DNA from: Palsa-1400 sp036501625 | GTDB taxonomy: Bacteria > Verrucomicrobiota > Verrucomicrobiia > Limisphaerales > Palsa-1400 | Direction of reading: 5' to 3' | Length of the DNA stretch: 64,000 bases | NCBI GenBank assembly: GCA_036501625.1 | Contig: DASXZY010000046.1 | Span: 69,809-133,808, forward strand | The notes under the pieces: model-generated | Databases searched by the model: none | Told to the model about the DNA's origin: nothing | The model's input: only the letters and a program-made list of their open reading frames with translations | In this document: positions 44,201-54,178 of the stretch, piece after piece | Layout of the letters: the number at the start of each line of letters is the position of its first letter | How positions within the stretch are numbered: the first letter of the stretch is position 1 | Position numbers and translations under genes: made by a program

Positions 44201-44809
44201 GCCCGCGGGCGGCGTTCCGAACTCGGTGTGGGTGGCGACTTCGCCGGCGCTCTCGGCGGATTTTCTCCGGACATTGGCGAGCGGATAATTTTCGGCGGGC
44301 GCCGGATAGGCGAACACCGCGATGTCGCGATAGAAATCCTTCTTGACTGTCGGCTGGGGAAGAATGGCGTCAAAACGGCGCGGGCCATCCACATTGGTTT
44401 GGGACCAGACGACGTATTGCATGGAAAGCTCCGGCGTAATCCAAGGCCCGCCGGTGCCGCACCAGCCGGCGTCATTATTCATATTGACTTGCAGGCCGAG
44501 GCGGTGCGCCTCGGAACAAATGTGCTCGAAGAGGCCGCGCCAGAGAGGCCCCGCGAATTCAGCCGGGCCGCGCGGGGCGCCCTGGTCCGTTTCCATGTAG
44601 AGCACGCCGCCGATGCCCGCCCGCTTCATCGCTTCGAGGTCGGCCGTAATGCCGTTGCTGGTGATATTACCGTCAAGAGGAAACCAATAAACCCAGGGCC
44701 GGGCCGAGGGCGGAGGATGAACAAAGTTATCCGCAAGGTCCAAGGGGCCCGCGAAAGCGCGAAGGCCGGCCAAGGCGCCAAGAAGAAAGATGAAATGGAG
44801 TCTGCGCAA
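41207..44809 (-). CDS. GH106-type alpha-L-rhamnosidase, exported
   Basis: A 1200-residue protein. The open frame reaches 45091, but the first 94 codons only shadow the upstream isomerase gene. The TTG at 44809 gives a signal peptide (RRLHFIFLLGALAGLRAFA) and lies 13 bases after the isomerase stop. The N-terminal catalytic region has PPPSARPWVYWFPLDGNIT, LEAMKRAGIGGVLYME, NMNNDAGWCGTGGPW, STHIDSWETGSQNW and later LSIEGYSG and GAESFTA, all typical of GH106. The C-terminus carries a galactose-binding/GH2-type sugar-binding domain (WYLDLGKVAVTAKVELNGQDIGILWKNPY). GH106 removes alpha-L-rhamnose from pectin and plant or microbial glycans, probably in the periplasm here. Confidence 0.9.
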   Translation of the reverse strand: MRRLHFIFLLGALAGLRAFAGPLDLADNFVHPPPSARPWVYWFPLDGNITSNGITADLEAMKRAGIGGVLYMETDQGAPRGPAEFAGPLWRGLFEHICSEAHRLGLQVNMNNDAGWCGTGGPWITPELSMQYVVWSQTNVDGPRRFDAILPQPTVKKDFYRDIAVFAYPAPAENYPLANVRRKSAESAGEVATHTEFGTPPAGIEVPRQRLAILTQRLNPGGRLVWNIPPGRWTILRMGHTSTGVENHPAPPGGLGLESDKLSRKATDAAFAGLMAKVVKDSKPLAGWGKTLVSTHIDSWETGSQNWTPLFRREFLRLRGYDPLPLLPVMTGRVMDSLEVSERFLWDIRQTVSDLMIENYAGRMRKLANSRGLRLSIEGYSGAPADDMAYGGRADEPMGEFWSFPRFLAANSCAEMASTAHTYGKRILGAESFTASDSEKWQGYPGSIKELGDWAFCEGINRFVFHRYALQPWTNPDRAPGMSMGPWGLHYERTETWWEQSIAWHEYIARCQYMLRQGLFVADLCFLEPEGSPQDFHSPIKSGFERPGYNFDGCASEVALTRMSVKNGRLVLPDGMSYQVLVLPRVETMTPALLRKIKKLVAEGATIVGAPPLKSPSLSDYPKCDREVRELAKELWGGGPQPNALTERTFGKGRIFWGGEFQVKHEPDEEDTSPLFASSWIWNPGPNPANAAPPGPCYFRRSVSIDSNDPVAVASLRMTADNTFACSINGQLAVSGNDWAKSFAVDVTRLLQPGSNLITVAATNTLTVPTPAGLLGVLEIRYASGRSQRILTGRDWQVATNGQDWSAAMVLGPMGMGPWGQVGAPAAPDPTPDIQSLCRLMQRLGVPPDFASQSPDSSNSLRCIHRADKGVDLYFVANKDVRPVDSLCSFRVGGRRPELWSPDTGRMERPAVYDERTGITRLPIHFGPIGSVFVVFREPAEPDRIVSLKRDGQTALDLRSPDAAVADPLPEIFRDSAGRLEVNNAGPGRWQWTGAGGDAHEFEAPASAAARILDGPWVVEFPPHWGAPEHVLFDKLVSWSDCPDSGVKYFSGTATYSKTFDIPAGALGGDHRWYLDLGKVAVTAKVELNGQDIGILWKNPYRAEVTDVLRAGENNLRIKVANLWINRMIGDEQLPEDSQRNSDNTLKQWPDWIEHGQPSPAGRFTFTSWRLWKKSSPLVPSGLIGPVQLQPAARIALSRR

Positions 44810-44822
44810 ACGTCGTGCGGGG

Positions 44823-46244
44823 TTAACAGACGCGCGTGGTTTCCAATCCGAGCAGCCGGCCCAATTTTTCGATCTTATGCGCGATATGGCCGATGCCGAC
44901 CGCGCAATGGTGCGCGGGGCCTTGGGCATTCCATTCGCTGACAAACCGCCGCACACCAATGGGGAACCGATAGCGGCTGTTGGTGTTGCCGATGCGCAGG
45001 ATCGGGCCGGGGACGGATTCCCCCTGGGCCATTTGAAGTTTGATCGTTCCTTCGGCCGTTTGAACGACAGCCAGCAATGTGACCGGCCCATGTTTGACAG
45101 CCATTTCCACGGATAGGCCGCACCCGGCTTTGCCGTGATAAACTTTCAGCGGGCGCACTTTGGGCTTTCCTTCGGCGATGGCGATGTGACCCGGGCCGTC
45201 GTGGCCCATCAGGACGACGTCCTCATCAAAATCCATCGCGTAGTACTCGGTGAACGAGCCGCCCGCGCCGAACGCGTCCATGATCTTCATGGCCTGCGCG
45301 TTCTTGACTTCGTATTCGCCGGCCACGGGAATGCGGCGAGCCGTCAGGAGGGAATTGCCCAGAATGATGGAACTTAGCGTGTCGGCGTTTTCGCCGCGGC
45401 CGCGGTAGTAGTAAGCGAGCGAGCCGAGGTCGTGTTCGGCGGCCAATTTATCAAGGGCGGCGGAGGTGCGGGCGGCGCGTCGGAGTTCCTCGCCGGAACA
45501 GCCGGGCTGCACGTCGAAGGCCTCGTGAAAATCCGCCACGCGCGCCTTGATTTGCGCGGGCTTGACCGCGCGCCGCAGCTCGGACAATTCATCCACTTCA
45601 ATGATTTCGAAATGCCCGCCAAAGGCGGCGCATTGCTGGGTGAGGTCGGAATAGATGTCAAGCATTCCTCCGTAATAATTGCCCATCAAACCCATCCGGT
45701 TGTGGAACATGACACTGGCCACGCGCGCGGCCGAAATCCAGTCATCGACTTCGCTCCAGCCGGCCGGGTCGCCGCGCAACATGCCTGTGACCTGGTGGAA
45801 ATTGATGCGGGCGCGATTGAAAACGTTGGCGATTTCCGGCACGGGGCACGCGTTGCAATGGGCCAGCCATTCGCCGGTCATGGCGGTGCGGCCGGGCAGT
45901 TTGTTGAAGGTCTTGTAGTCGATCGCGGCGGCGGGCTGGAGGTTCAAAATGATGACCGGCACCTTGGCGCGCTGCACGGCTGGAAGCACCGTCGAAGAAA
46001 GGGCGTAGGTCGTGACGTAAAGGAAGATGAGGTCCACGTCCGCCTGGCGGAAGCGATGGCCGGCGTCCATGGCCTTGGCGGCGGTGTCAATCAATCCCAG
46101 ATTGACCACTTCCACTCCAGGGCGCTGAAGGCGCTGGTCCACTTCCTTGAGATAGCCTTCCAGCCGTTGTTTAAGCCCCTTGAACTGAGGCCAATAGGTA
46201 TCAAGGCCGATGCCAAACAAACCAATGCGAATTACGTCTTTCAA
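44823..46244 (-). CDS. L-fucose/L-arabinose isomerase-like protein
   Basis: A 473-residue cytoplasmic protein of the sugar-isomerase fold. MKDVIRIGLFGIGLDTYWPQF begins a Rossmann-like domain. VDLIFLYVTTYALSSTVLPAVQRAKVPVIILNLQP and GEWLAHCNACPVPEI are conserved in arabinose/fucose isomerase relatives. MDFDEDVVLMGHDGPGHIA carries the acid and histidine expected near the metal site. The length is close to that of AraA. Members convert an aldose to a ketose, but many relatives of this branch lack a tested substrate. It lies 13 bases upstream of the rhamnosidase gene, so the natural substrate may be a deoxy sugar freed by it. Confidence 0.85.
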   Translation of the reverse strand: MKDVIRIGLFGIGLDTYWPQFKGLKQRLEGYLKEVDQRLQRPGVEVVNLGLIDTAAKAMDAGHRFRQADVDLIFLYVTTYALSSTVLPAVQRAKVPVIILNLQPAAAIDYKTFNKLPGRTAMTGEWLAHCNACPVPEIANVFNRARINFHQVTGMLRGDPAGWSEVDDWISAARVASVMFHNRMGLMGNYYGGMLDIYSDLTQQCAAFGGHFEIIEVDELSELRRAVKPAQIKARVADFHEAFDVQPGCSGEELRRAARTSAALDKLAAEHDLGSLAYYYRGRGENADTLSSIILGNSLLTARRIPVAGEYEVKNAQAMKIMDAFGAGGSFTEYYAMDFDEDVVLMGHDGPGHIAIAEGKPKVRPLKVYHGKAGCGLSVEMAVKHGPVTLLAVVQTAEGTIKLQMAQGESVPGPILRIGNTNSRYRFPIGVRRFVSEWNAQGPAHHCAVGIGHIAHKIEKLGRLLGLETTRVC

Positions 46245-46321
46245 TTTTGAGGGATGGCTAAACCCGGATGGCCGCCGGCGCCATCCTCCTTGCCATTAAC
46301 CGGGCGAAATTGTCTCGCAAC

Positions 46322-47260
<939 letters not shown>

Positions 47261-47262
47261 AA

Positions 47263-50200
47263 TTATTGAATTTGCAACCTATAGAACGTCGATGCCTTGC
47301 CGGCCGGGTTCACGATCACCTGGTTGTTGGGCGGGTTGGTGGAAATCGGCGTCCACTTCAGGAGATTCGTCGAGCTTTCCAACACCCAGCCCGCGTAACC
47401 GGGCGGCCAGGCAATATCGATTCCATTTGTGCCCAACCCGATGATGCCCACCGGCGGAGTTGTCGGCGCCAGTTGGACAATCGCGATGCCGTAGCGGCCC
47501 GCCAAATAAGTATCGGCCAATTGCAGATCGCTGCCGTCCAGCGCACGGTTGTAAAGCAGAACTTCGCCCAGATTGCCGTCCAGTTGCGTCAAAAAGTCAT
47601 CGCGCGACCCGACTTTAAGCGGGGTGCCGCCATCCAGGGCGCCGTATCCCAAGGTGCCGCTGCCGATGCTCACGTTATTCAGGTAATGGGTGACGACCGA
47701 ACTCAATACGGTCGCCCCGCCCACAATGTATTGCCCGGCGGGCAGGAGGCCAGTGCTGTTGATGCCGCTGCTTCCATCGTTGTCCGCGCGAACATACGTG
47801 GCCGTGCCGGCGGCCACGCGATAATCGAACGGAAACGCGGAACTTCCGAAGGTTTTGGCGACAATTGTCTGCGGCAGCGTGTTCGTAAAAGTCGCGAATT
47901 TGACCGCGTAGAAGAGCGACATATCGCTCGTCAGTTCCACGCTGGGGGCGTCGGCGACATCAAGGCACATCGCGAATCCATTCGGATTAAAGGCGACCAC
48001 CGGCACGCCCAGGACGGGGTCCGTCTCCAAAGACGGCGCTGACGCGCCACCCGGATCGGCGCTGGCGTTATTGGTTTCGCCGGACTGGTCATTCCACAGC
48101 GCCAGGGTGCCGTCGGAGTTGGTCGTGACGCCCGCGTCCGCCTTGAGCCACAGCACCATGCCATTGGTCGGGGGAGCGGAGGGCAGTTCAAGCGCGTTGC
48201 CAGGAATCGTAATGGTGTAGGGCGCCGAGTTGCTGGAGAACCCGTAAATGTCCGACGCCTGCACGACCACGCTTAACGTGCCGGGTGTCAAGACTTGCAA
48301 TGGGATTTGGTATGGCGGCGACGTTTGCGTGGACACGGTCTGGCCATTGACAATAAAACTCACGCTGCTGATGGCGGCCGCGCTGACGATCTGCGCCCCG
48401 ATGTTGAGGAGGCCGGGCGCCGTGACATTGGTTGAGGGCGTCAACGCATTGGTCAGCGCCACCACGGTGATGGCCGGCGGATTGACCGCAAGCTGCACCT
48501 GCGGCAAGGCGTATTTGTCGCTCAAGTAGTTGACAATCTCGCCTGCTTCCGCCGTGCCGACCGCGTTGGTATAGACCTGAATTTCCGCGATGTCACCGTT
48601 CATCGTGTAAATTGTCCCGTTGTTGGCGCTGCGCCCGCCCACGCGGATGGGATTGCCGGAGGCGGTTGGCGCGTAGGAAAAGGCCCCGCCGCCGTTGGTG
48701 TTCAATTGCAGATAATGCGTGATGACGCCATTGGCCAGGACAATGCCCTCGATGCTGAAATAGGTGGACGATGCCGGAGGAGCCGCCACGCCCGTGCTGC
48801 TGGGCCCGTTCGCGTTGCCGACTCCCACGATATAATCATCGAGGCCCGTGCCGCTGTTGATTCGATACTCGAACGGGTTGGCAAAGCCGATGGAACCGGC
48901 GTTGCAATCGGACAGAATCTCATAGTAATTGCCGTAGGCCGGAATGCGCGTGACGGCGAAGATGGCAAAGTCGGACGCGGAGTAGGGGGTGATCGTTCCG
49001 TTGTCGATGATGTCGAGAAAGACGTTGGAGCCGGCCTCGTTGGTGGGCGGTGTAAAACGCACGACGGGAAACCCGTTCTGCGCATTGGGAATCAGCAGAG
49101 GCGGGATTCCGGGAGTGACGCCGTCCGAGGAGGGCTGATAGGCATTGTTGCCGGCGCCGGATTGATCGTCCCATTCGATGACGTTCCCCGTGCTGTTGGT
49201 CACGATGCCCGCGTCCGGCTTGAGCCAGAGCGCCAATCCATTGGTGATGGCGGGCGCGGCCGCGGAACCGGTGAGCGTGACAACCACGGGCGCGGAAGTG
49301 GTCTGGATGCCCCAATTGTCCGTGGCCACCGCTGTCAATGTTACAACGCCCGGCGTCAGCAAGTTCACTTGCACAGAGTAAGGGAGCGAGGCCAGGGTGG
49401 CCAGGCGGATGCCATTCGCGTACAAGGCCACATTCGTGACGGCGCCAAATTGGGAAGTCGCGGTGGCCGAGAACGTCAGCGTGGCGGGGGCCGCGATGGA
49501 GCCTGCGCCCGGCAACGTGATGTTCACGACCGGCGCCGGATTGGCGTAATAGGGCTGCGCGATGTTGTATTTGCCATTGAGATAGCTGGCGATGCTTTGG
49601 ACATTGGCGGACGATTGCGCGCCCTGATAAATCAGGATTTCCGCGACGTCTCCATACAAGGCCGTGGCTCCGTCGTCGCGCAACCCGATGGTCACGGGCA
49701 GGTTGCTGGCGCCGTCGCCCGCCGGGCTGGCCACGATGTTGGAGTAATAGACATTGGCGCCGGAATACATCGAGACCGATGTTCCGTGGTAGGAAACGCC
49801 CACGTTATTGAACTGGTTGAGCGAAAGCGCGGCAGTGGCGGGGCTGGTGGCGCCGGAATTGACGCCTCCATTCCCGCGCTCGATGGTTGTGTTGCCGGAG
49901 ACGGCGTAGATCGGGCCAATCGTTTGGCCGGAGGATGGAAAATACCAGTCCACCGGGCAAGGCACGTTATTCGAGGCCTTTGTCCAAATCATCTGAGGCG
50001 TTGAGAAAAAGGCCTGGGAGAACCGCGCCACGGCAAACGTCGTGAAATCGCCGGTCAAGAACGATACGCCAGCGTCAGGAATCGCGAGGATGCTGTTGGA
50101 ACCGTTGAAATGCACGACGGGCTGGCCGTTGGCGATGTTATTGCTCCACACGGGTTCCACGGTCGGGACGTTTGTGCCGGTTATGTTGGAATAAGGTTCA

Positions 50201-51471
50201 TTCGTGACGCCCGTCGCGGCGTTGCCATTCAAGGATTCGTCCGCCCACGACGACACCGTGCCGTCGGCGTTGGTGGTGACTCCATAACTGGCATTCAACC
50301 ACACCATCAGGCCGCTGCTGGGCGGCGTGGTGGGAGCGGCAGGTCCCGTGAAAGTGATGTTCACGGGAGCCGACGTCGCCGGACGGCCGAGTTGGTCGAT
50401 CACCACCGCCGACAGAGTGACAGGCCCCGGCGTCAACGAGGAGACGGCCAAATTGTAGTTCGTTGAAGTCGTCGTGCCGATGAGCGAGCCATTGCCGTAA
50501 AGGCTGACGCTGGCGACCAGGCCCGTCGGGCTGGAGGCGCTGATGACGACCGGAACAACGGTGTTGGCGGCCGGGGTGGCTCCGCTGGCGGGAGACGTAA
50601 TGGAAATGACCGGGGCAGGATCAAAGGCCAAACCCCACTTGGGCTTCAGATAATCGTTAACGACATCGAATAACTGGCTGTCCGTCAGGGCCGGCTGGTA
50701 AACGAGGACTTCAGCCATGTTGCCAACCAATTGGGTGACGAAATCTTCGCGGGAGCCAATGCGCAGCGGGCCGGGGCCGTTTTGGGCGCTCCAGATGGCG
50801 TTGGAATTGCCGTTGGGCTGCATGGCGGCGTTAAAGTAAGCGGCGACGGCGTCATTGATATATTGCTTAATGGTTCCGTTGGCGTAGGTGTAACTCAACA
50901 CTTGGTAAACGCCCGGCTGCGGCTTGAAGCTGTTGCCCGTCACGCTGACGTTGGCGGTGCCGTGCCTGAGATAAAAGATCGACTGGCCGGCGCTGGCGGC
51001 CGCGTTGTTGTAAGTATCGAAGGGCCCCGGCGCGTTGCCCAGGCTCTTGCTCACGCCGGCCCTGTAACCAGCATAGCTGTCATCTTCTTTGACCACGATG
51101 ATGGTGACGTTGTTGGTCAGGCCGGAAATGGTGGAACTGGGCGAGATGGAAACATCCGGCACGTCCAGCGCTTTGGAGCCGCCGGGAAACCTGAGCGTGG
51201 GCAGGCCGTTCAGGGAGTTGGCCAGGTAAGTGGGGGAGAACGAGGTGTTGTTATTGGTCGGCGCGGCGGTATTCCCATTGCCCGAACTGTCCGCCCAGCC
51301 AGTGACGAGGCCGGCAGAGTTGGTGGTCACGCCCGCGTCCGCCTTAAGCCAAAGCTGAAGGCCGCTCGTGATGGGAAGGGTTTGGGCGGAAACACGCCCC
51401 GCCATCGCGGCGAAAACTCCTCCCAGGACGAATGCGATTAACCGGCTGATTTTGATCGTTTTTTTGGTCAT
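47263..51471 (-). CDS. Giant exported four-repeat LamG protein
   Basis: A 1402-residue secreted protein starting at the ATG at 51471, with a signal peptide ending in RVSAQ. Four copies of a unit beginning GLQLWLKADAGVTTNS..G.V..W.DQSGNGN recur near residues 35, 375, 715 and 1080. Each is a concanavalin/LamG-like domain of about 240 residues ending EVLVYQ..LTD or similar. They are separated by Ig-like linkers (VISITSPASGATPAANTVVPVVI). The C-terminus (WVLESSTNLLKWTPI...STFYRLQIQ) is the clearest example of the shared C-terminal module. It is probably a carbohydrate-binding surface protein, encoded just upstream of a pseudopilin, an isomerase and a rhamnosidase gene. Confidence 0.88.
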   Translation of the reverse strand: MTKKTIKISRLIAFVLGGVFAAMAGRVSAQTLPITSGLQLWLKADAGVTTNSAGLVTGWADSSGNGNTAAPTNNNTSFSPTYLANSLNGLPTLRFPGGSKALDVPDVSISPSSTISGLTNNVTIIVVKEDDSYAGYRAGVSKSLGNAPGPFDTYNNAAASAGQSIFYLRHGTANVSVTGNSFKPQPGVYQVLSYTYANGTIKQYINDAVAAYFNAAMQPNGNSNAIWSAQNGPGPLRIGSREDFVTQLVGNMAEVLVYQPALTDSQLFDVVNDYLKPKWGLAFDPAPVISITSPASGATPAANTVVPVVISASSPTGLVASVSLYGNGSLIGTTTSTNYNLAVSSLTPGPVTLSAVVIDQLGRPATSAPVNITFTGPAAPTTPPSSGLMVWLNASYGVTTNADGTVSSWADESLNGNAATGVTNEPYSNITGTNVPTVEPVWSNNIANGQPVVHFNGSNSILAIPDAGVSFLTGDFTTFAVARFSQAFFSTPQMIWTKASNNVPCPVDWYFPSSGQTIGPIYAVSGNTTIERGNGGVNSGATSPATAALSLNQFNNVGVSYHGTSVSMYSGANVYYSNIVASPAGDGASNLPVTIGLRDDGATALYGDVAEILIYQGAQSSANVQSIASYLNGKYNIAQPYYANPAPVVNITLPGAGSIAAPATLTFSATATSQFGAVTNVALYANGIRLATLASLPYSVQVNLLTPGVVTLTAVATDNWGIQTTSAPVVVTLTGSAAAPAITNGLALWLKPDAGIVTNSTGNVIEWDDQSGAGNNAYQPSSDGVTPGIPPLLIPNAQNGFPVVRFTPPTNEAGSNVFLDIIDNGTITPYSASDFAIFAVTRIPAYGNYYEILSDCNAGSIGFANPFEYRINSGTGLDDYIVGVGNANGPSSTGVAAPPASSTYFSIEGIVLANGVITHYLQLNTNGGGAFSYAPTASGNPIRVGGRSANNGTIYTMNGDIAEIQVYTNAVGTAEAGEIVNYLSDKYALPQVQLAVNPPAITVVALTNALTPSTNVTAPGLLNIGAQIVSAAAISSVSFIVNGQTVSTQTSPPYQIPLQVLTPGTLSVVVQASDIYGFSSNSAPYTITIPGNALELPSAPPTNGMVLWLKADAGVTTNSDGTLALWNDQSGETNNASADPGGASAPSLETDPVLGVPVVAFNPNGFAMCLDVADAPSVELTSDMSLFYAVKFATFTNTLPQTIVAKTFGSSAFPFDYRVAAGTATYVRADNDGSSGINSTGLLPAGQYIVGGATVLSSVVTHYLNNVSIGSGTLGYGALDGGTPLKVGSRDDFLTQLDGNLGEVLLYNRALDGSDLQLADTYLAGRYGIAIVQLAPTTPPVGIIGLGTNGIDIAWPPGYAGWVLESSTNLLKWTPISTNPPNNQVIVNPAGKASTFYRLQIQ

Positions 51472-51650
51472 AACGCTTTTGTTGACTGTTATTTGGTTCG
51501 CCTGGCCGCGGTTCATGGAGCCATGCGCGCAGTTCGAGCTTGTAAACACTAGGACTTGGGTGAATTCACGCCTGTGACCGTATGCTTCCCGCGCCCGGTT
51601 GAGAATAGACGAACTGGCAAAAAAGATGTATGAAATGGCTTTGCTTTATT

Positions 51651-52556
51651 TTACTCCGCGCCTGGGCGGCCGCGCGAACCGGCCGCTTTGGCCCGCCACG
51701 CCCGCGGCGAAACTCCAAGGCGCGATTTGAATTGGTGGGAGAGATGATACGCGGATTCAAAGCCGAGAATTTCGGCAATTTCCTTGATGGTTTTGGCAGT
51801 ATTGGCCATGAGGTCCTGGGCCTTGTGCAGGCGCGTGTTCACATAATGCTGGCGCGGGCTGATGCCCACGCGCGCCGTGAATTTGTGCCGCAAATGCGAG
51901 TAGCCCACCCCCAGCTCGGCCGCCAGCGCGCGCATGTCCAGCGGCTTCTGGCATCGCTGCGCGATCAGCGAATGCGCCCGCTCCACAAACTCATCGACGT
52001 AGTTGCCCGCCTCGCGCCCGGAGCCGCCCAGATGCCCCAGCAGGGAAAGAATATGAACGCCCAGCGTCGAGAGCAGGTCCTGGTTGGCCAGCGCGTTGTG
52101 GCGGGCCAGGATGTGGCAGCGCTCAAAGCAATCCGCCAGGTCCGAAGCCGGCCCGGTTTTCAAGACACTGAGCGCGGGCGTGATCAAGCCGGCGCCGCGC
52201 GCCTCGTCGAATACCTTCCCGTGGCATTCGATCCAGTGTTCGACCCAGCCGGTCTCGGCGTGCGGGCGGTAGCGATGCCACACGCCCGGAAAGAGCAGCA
52301 GCACCGTGCCTGGCTCGACGGGCTGGCTTTCACGAAGCCCGTCACATTCAAACGTGCCCGTGCCTTCCGAGATCAGAATGATTTGATACCGTTGCAGCAC
52401 GCGCCCTTTGCTCCAGCCAAAATGATGGTCCATCGGATGCCGCGGCGGCGGATAATGGGCGTGAGGCTGGATGACGGTGTGGCCCGCGGAAGTCGCCACA
52501 CAACCCCAGATTGAATTGGGCTGTTGAGCGGGAAGATAGACGAAATAATCTTTCAT
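51651..52556 (-). CDS. AraC-family transcriptional regulator
   Basis: A 301-residue regulator. The N-terminal cupin-type sensing domain (about 20-150) has GTFECDGLRESQPVEPGTVLLLFPGVWHRYRP. The C-terminal double helix-turn-helix (about 190-290) shows MRALAAELGVGYSHLRHKFTARVGISPRQHYVNTRLHKAQDLM and IAEILGFESAYHLSHQFKSRLGVSPRAWR, a full AraC match. It probably senses a sugar. It lies 180 bases upstream of the LamG-pseudopilin-isomerase-GH106 genes on the same strand and is the best candidate for their regulator. Confidence 0.94.
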   Translation of the reverse strand: MKDYFVYLPAQQPNSIWGCVATSAGHTVIQPHAHYPPPRHPMDHHFGWSKGRVLQRYQIILISEGTGTFECDGLRESQPVEPGTVLLLFPGVWHRYRPHAETGWVEHWIECHGKVFDEARGAGLITPALSVLKTGPASDLADCFERCHILARHNALANQDLLSTLGVHILSLLGHLGGSGREAGNYVDEFVERAHSLIAQRCQKPLDMRALAAELGVGYSHLRHKFTARVGISPRQHYVNTRLHKAQDLMANTAKTIKEIAEILGFESAYHLSHQFKSRLGVSPRAWRAKAAGSRGRPGAE

Positions 52557-52568
52557 CTGCGTCCGATC

Positions 52569-52865
52569 TCATCCGCCCGCCATCGCTCCGACGATCAGGA
52601 ATGGCTCCGTGCCATCCAGAATTGCGGCGGGCAGCGCGGCGTCGGGCGCCTGGTCGGAAAAATCTTCTTCGCACGCGAAAAACCGGATGAAAGGCCTCCG
52701 CCGCCGAGTGGACAGGTCGCGCACGGTCCCTCGCAGCGCCGGATAGCGCGCTTCGAGAGCGTCGAGAATAGAGCCAATCGTGCCGGGCGTCCCGTCGTCA
52801 AGACGCACTTCGTCTTGAACACCCGCCAGTTTTCTCAACTGGTAAGGCAGCGCGACGCGGATCAT
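52569..52865 (-). CDS. MoaD/ThiS family ubiquitin-like protein
   Basis: A 98-residue beta-grasp protein that ends in AMAGG, the Gly-Gly tail by which MoaD and ThiS carry sulfur as a thiocarboxylate. VRLDDGTPGTIGSILDALEARYPALRGTV and the strand ALPAAILDGTEPFLIVGA fit the family. The start overlaps the stop of the BNR-repeat gene as ATGA. No MoaE, ThiG or E1-like partner is encoded nearby, so the pathway is unclear. This pairing with a BNR-repeat protein is one I recall from other phyla. Confidence 0.88.
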   Translation of the reverse strand: MIRVALPYQLRKLAGVQDEVRLDDGTPGTIGSILDALEARYPALRGTVRDLSTRRRRPFIRFFACEEDFSDQAPDAALPAAILDGTEPFLIVGAMAGG

Positions 52866-53977
52866 GGGAGCGTTTGCACCTCGACCGACAACACGGCCGG
52901 GAGATCTCGCGTAATCGCGTTCCAGGTGTCGCCGCTGTCAGCCGAGCCATAGACCTGCCCGCCGGTGGTGCCGAAATAAATGCCGCACGGCTCCAAAGAA
53001 TCGACGGCCATCGCGTCGCGCAGGACGTTCACGTAGCAATCCTTTTGCGGGAGGCCATTTGTCAGCGGCTCCCATTCGTTGCCGCCGGTGCGGCTGCGAT
53101 ACACGCGCAGTTTTCCGTCCAGCGGATAATGCTCGGAGTCGCTCTTGATCGGCACGACATAGACGGTCTCCGGTTCGTGAGCGTGAACGTCAATAGGAAA
53201 GCCGAAATCGGTGGGCAAGTCCCCGCTGATTTCGCGCCATGATTCGCCGGCATCGTCGCTGCGCATGACGTCCCAATGTTTTTGCATGAACAACACTCCC
53301 GGTCGCGAAGGGTGCAAGGCGATGCGGTGAACGCAATGCCCGACCTCGGCGTCGGGGTCCGGCAGCTCAAACTTGGAAATCAGGCCCTTATTGGCGGGCC
53401 GCCACGTTTGGCCGCCGTCATCGGTGCGGAATGTTCCCGCGGCGGAAATGGCCACGAAAATGCGGCGAGGGTTCGATGGATCGAGCAGGATCGTATGCAA
53501 GCCCATCCCGCCCGCACCCGGCTGCCACAAATGGCCCTTGGCCGCGCGCAATCCCGGAAATTCCTGCCAAGTGCGGCCGCCGTCAGTCGTGCGAAAGAGC
53601 GCGGCGTCTTCCGCCCCGGCGTAAACGCAATCGGGGTTGTCAAGCGAAGGCTCAACGTGCCAGATGCGCTTGAACTCCCAGGGATGCTGCGAGCCGTCAT
53701 ACCATTTGTGGGTGCCGGGCACGCCATCGTATTTGAATTCGTTGCCGACGGTCTCCCAAGTTTGGCCGCCGTCATCGGAGCGCTGCATGGTCTGGCCAAA
53801 CCAGCCGCTGGATTGCGAGGCGTAGAGCCGGTTGGGAGCGGCGGGCGAGCCTTTAAGATGATAGATTTCCCACCCCGCGAAATGCGGGCCGCTCACATTC
53901 CAATTCTGGCGCCTGCCATCCGCTGTCAAGATGAACGCACCTTTTCTGGTCCCGGCCAGGACTCGCACCGTGCTCAT
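52862..53977 (-). CDS. BNR/sortilin-like beta-propeller protein
   Basis: A 371-residue protein from the ATG at 53977 (MSTVRVLAGTRKGAF); a longer frame to 54028 looks non-conserved. Asp-box (S/T-x-D-x-G-x-T/S-W) repeats are plentiful: QRSDDGGQTWE, FRTTDGGRTWQ, FRTDDGGQTWR, MRSDDAGESWR and YGSADSGDTWN. They mark a sialidase/VPS10-like propeller. There is no signal peptide and no sialidase catalytic triad is obvious, so it is likely a cytoplasmic binding protein rather than a glycosidase. It overlaps the MoaD/ThiS gene by ATGA. Confidence 0.85.
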   Translation of the reverse strand: MSTVRVLAGTRKGAFILTADGRRQNWNVSGPHFAGWEIYHLKGSPAAPNRLYASQSSGWFGQTMQRSDDGGQTWETVGNEFKYDGVPGTHKWYDGSQHPWEFKRIWHVEPSLDNPDCVYAGAEDAALFRTTDGGRTWQEFPGLRAAKGHLWQPGAGGMGLHTILLDPSNPRRIFVAISAAGTFRTDDGGQTWRPANKGLISKFELPDPDAEVGHCVHRIALHPSRPGVLFMQKHWDVMRSDDAGESWREISGDLPTDFGFPIDVHAHEPETVYVVPIKSDSEHYPLDGKLRVYRSRTGGNEWEPLTNGLPQKDCYVNVLRDAMAVDSLEPCGIYFGTTGGQVYGSADSGDTWNAITRDLPAVLSVEVQTLP

Positions 53978-54178
53978 AATTTTTCCTTTGTGTTGGTTAT
54001 CAGGCAGTTCGTTCAGCCAATAATACAACGAACCGCTCTCCCAAGTCAGGAAAAATTTACAGGCAAATTTCCGGGCCGCATGTTTTCTCGCAAACCGCTT
54101 GCCGATATGCCTGAATGAGGAGGTTCAAGGAAACGATTGATCTCATCATCGGAAAACCAGATTCAATCCAACCTCCAC

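Noticed and set aside
44810..45091. N-terminal extension of the GH106 frame into the isomerase gene
   Set aside because: The extra 94 residues are Arg/Ser/Pro-rich shadow sequence and would hide the signal peptide that begins at the TTG at 44809.
52862..53977. Sialidase
   Set aside because: Asp-box repeats alone do not make a sialidase; there is no arginine triad or signal peptide that I can identify.
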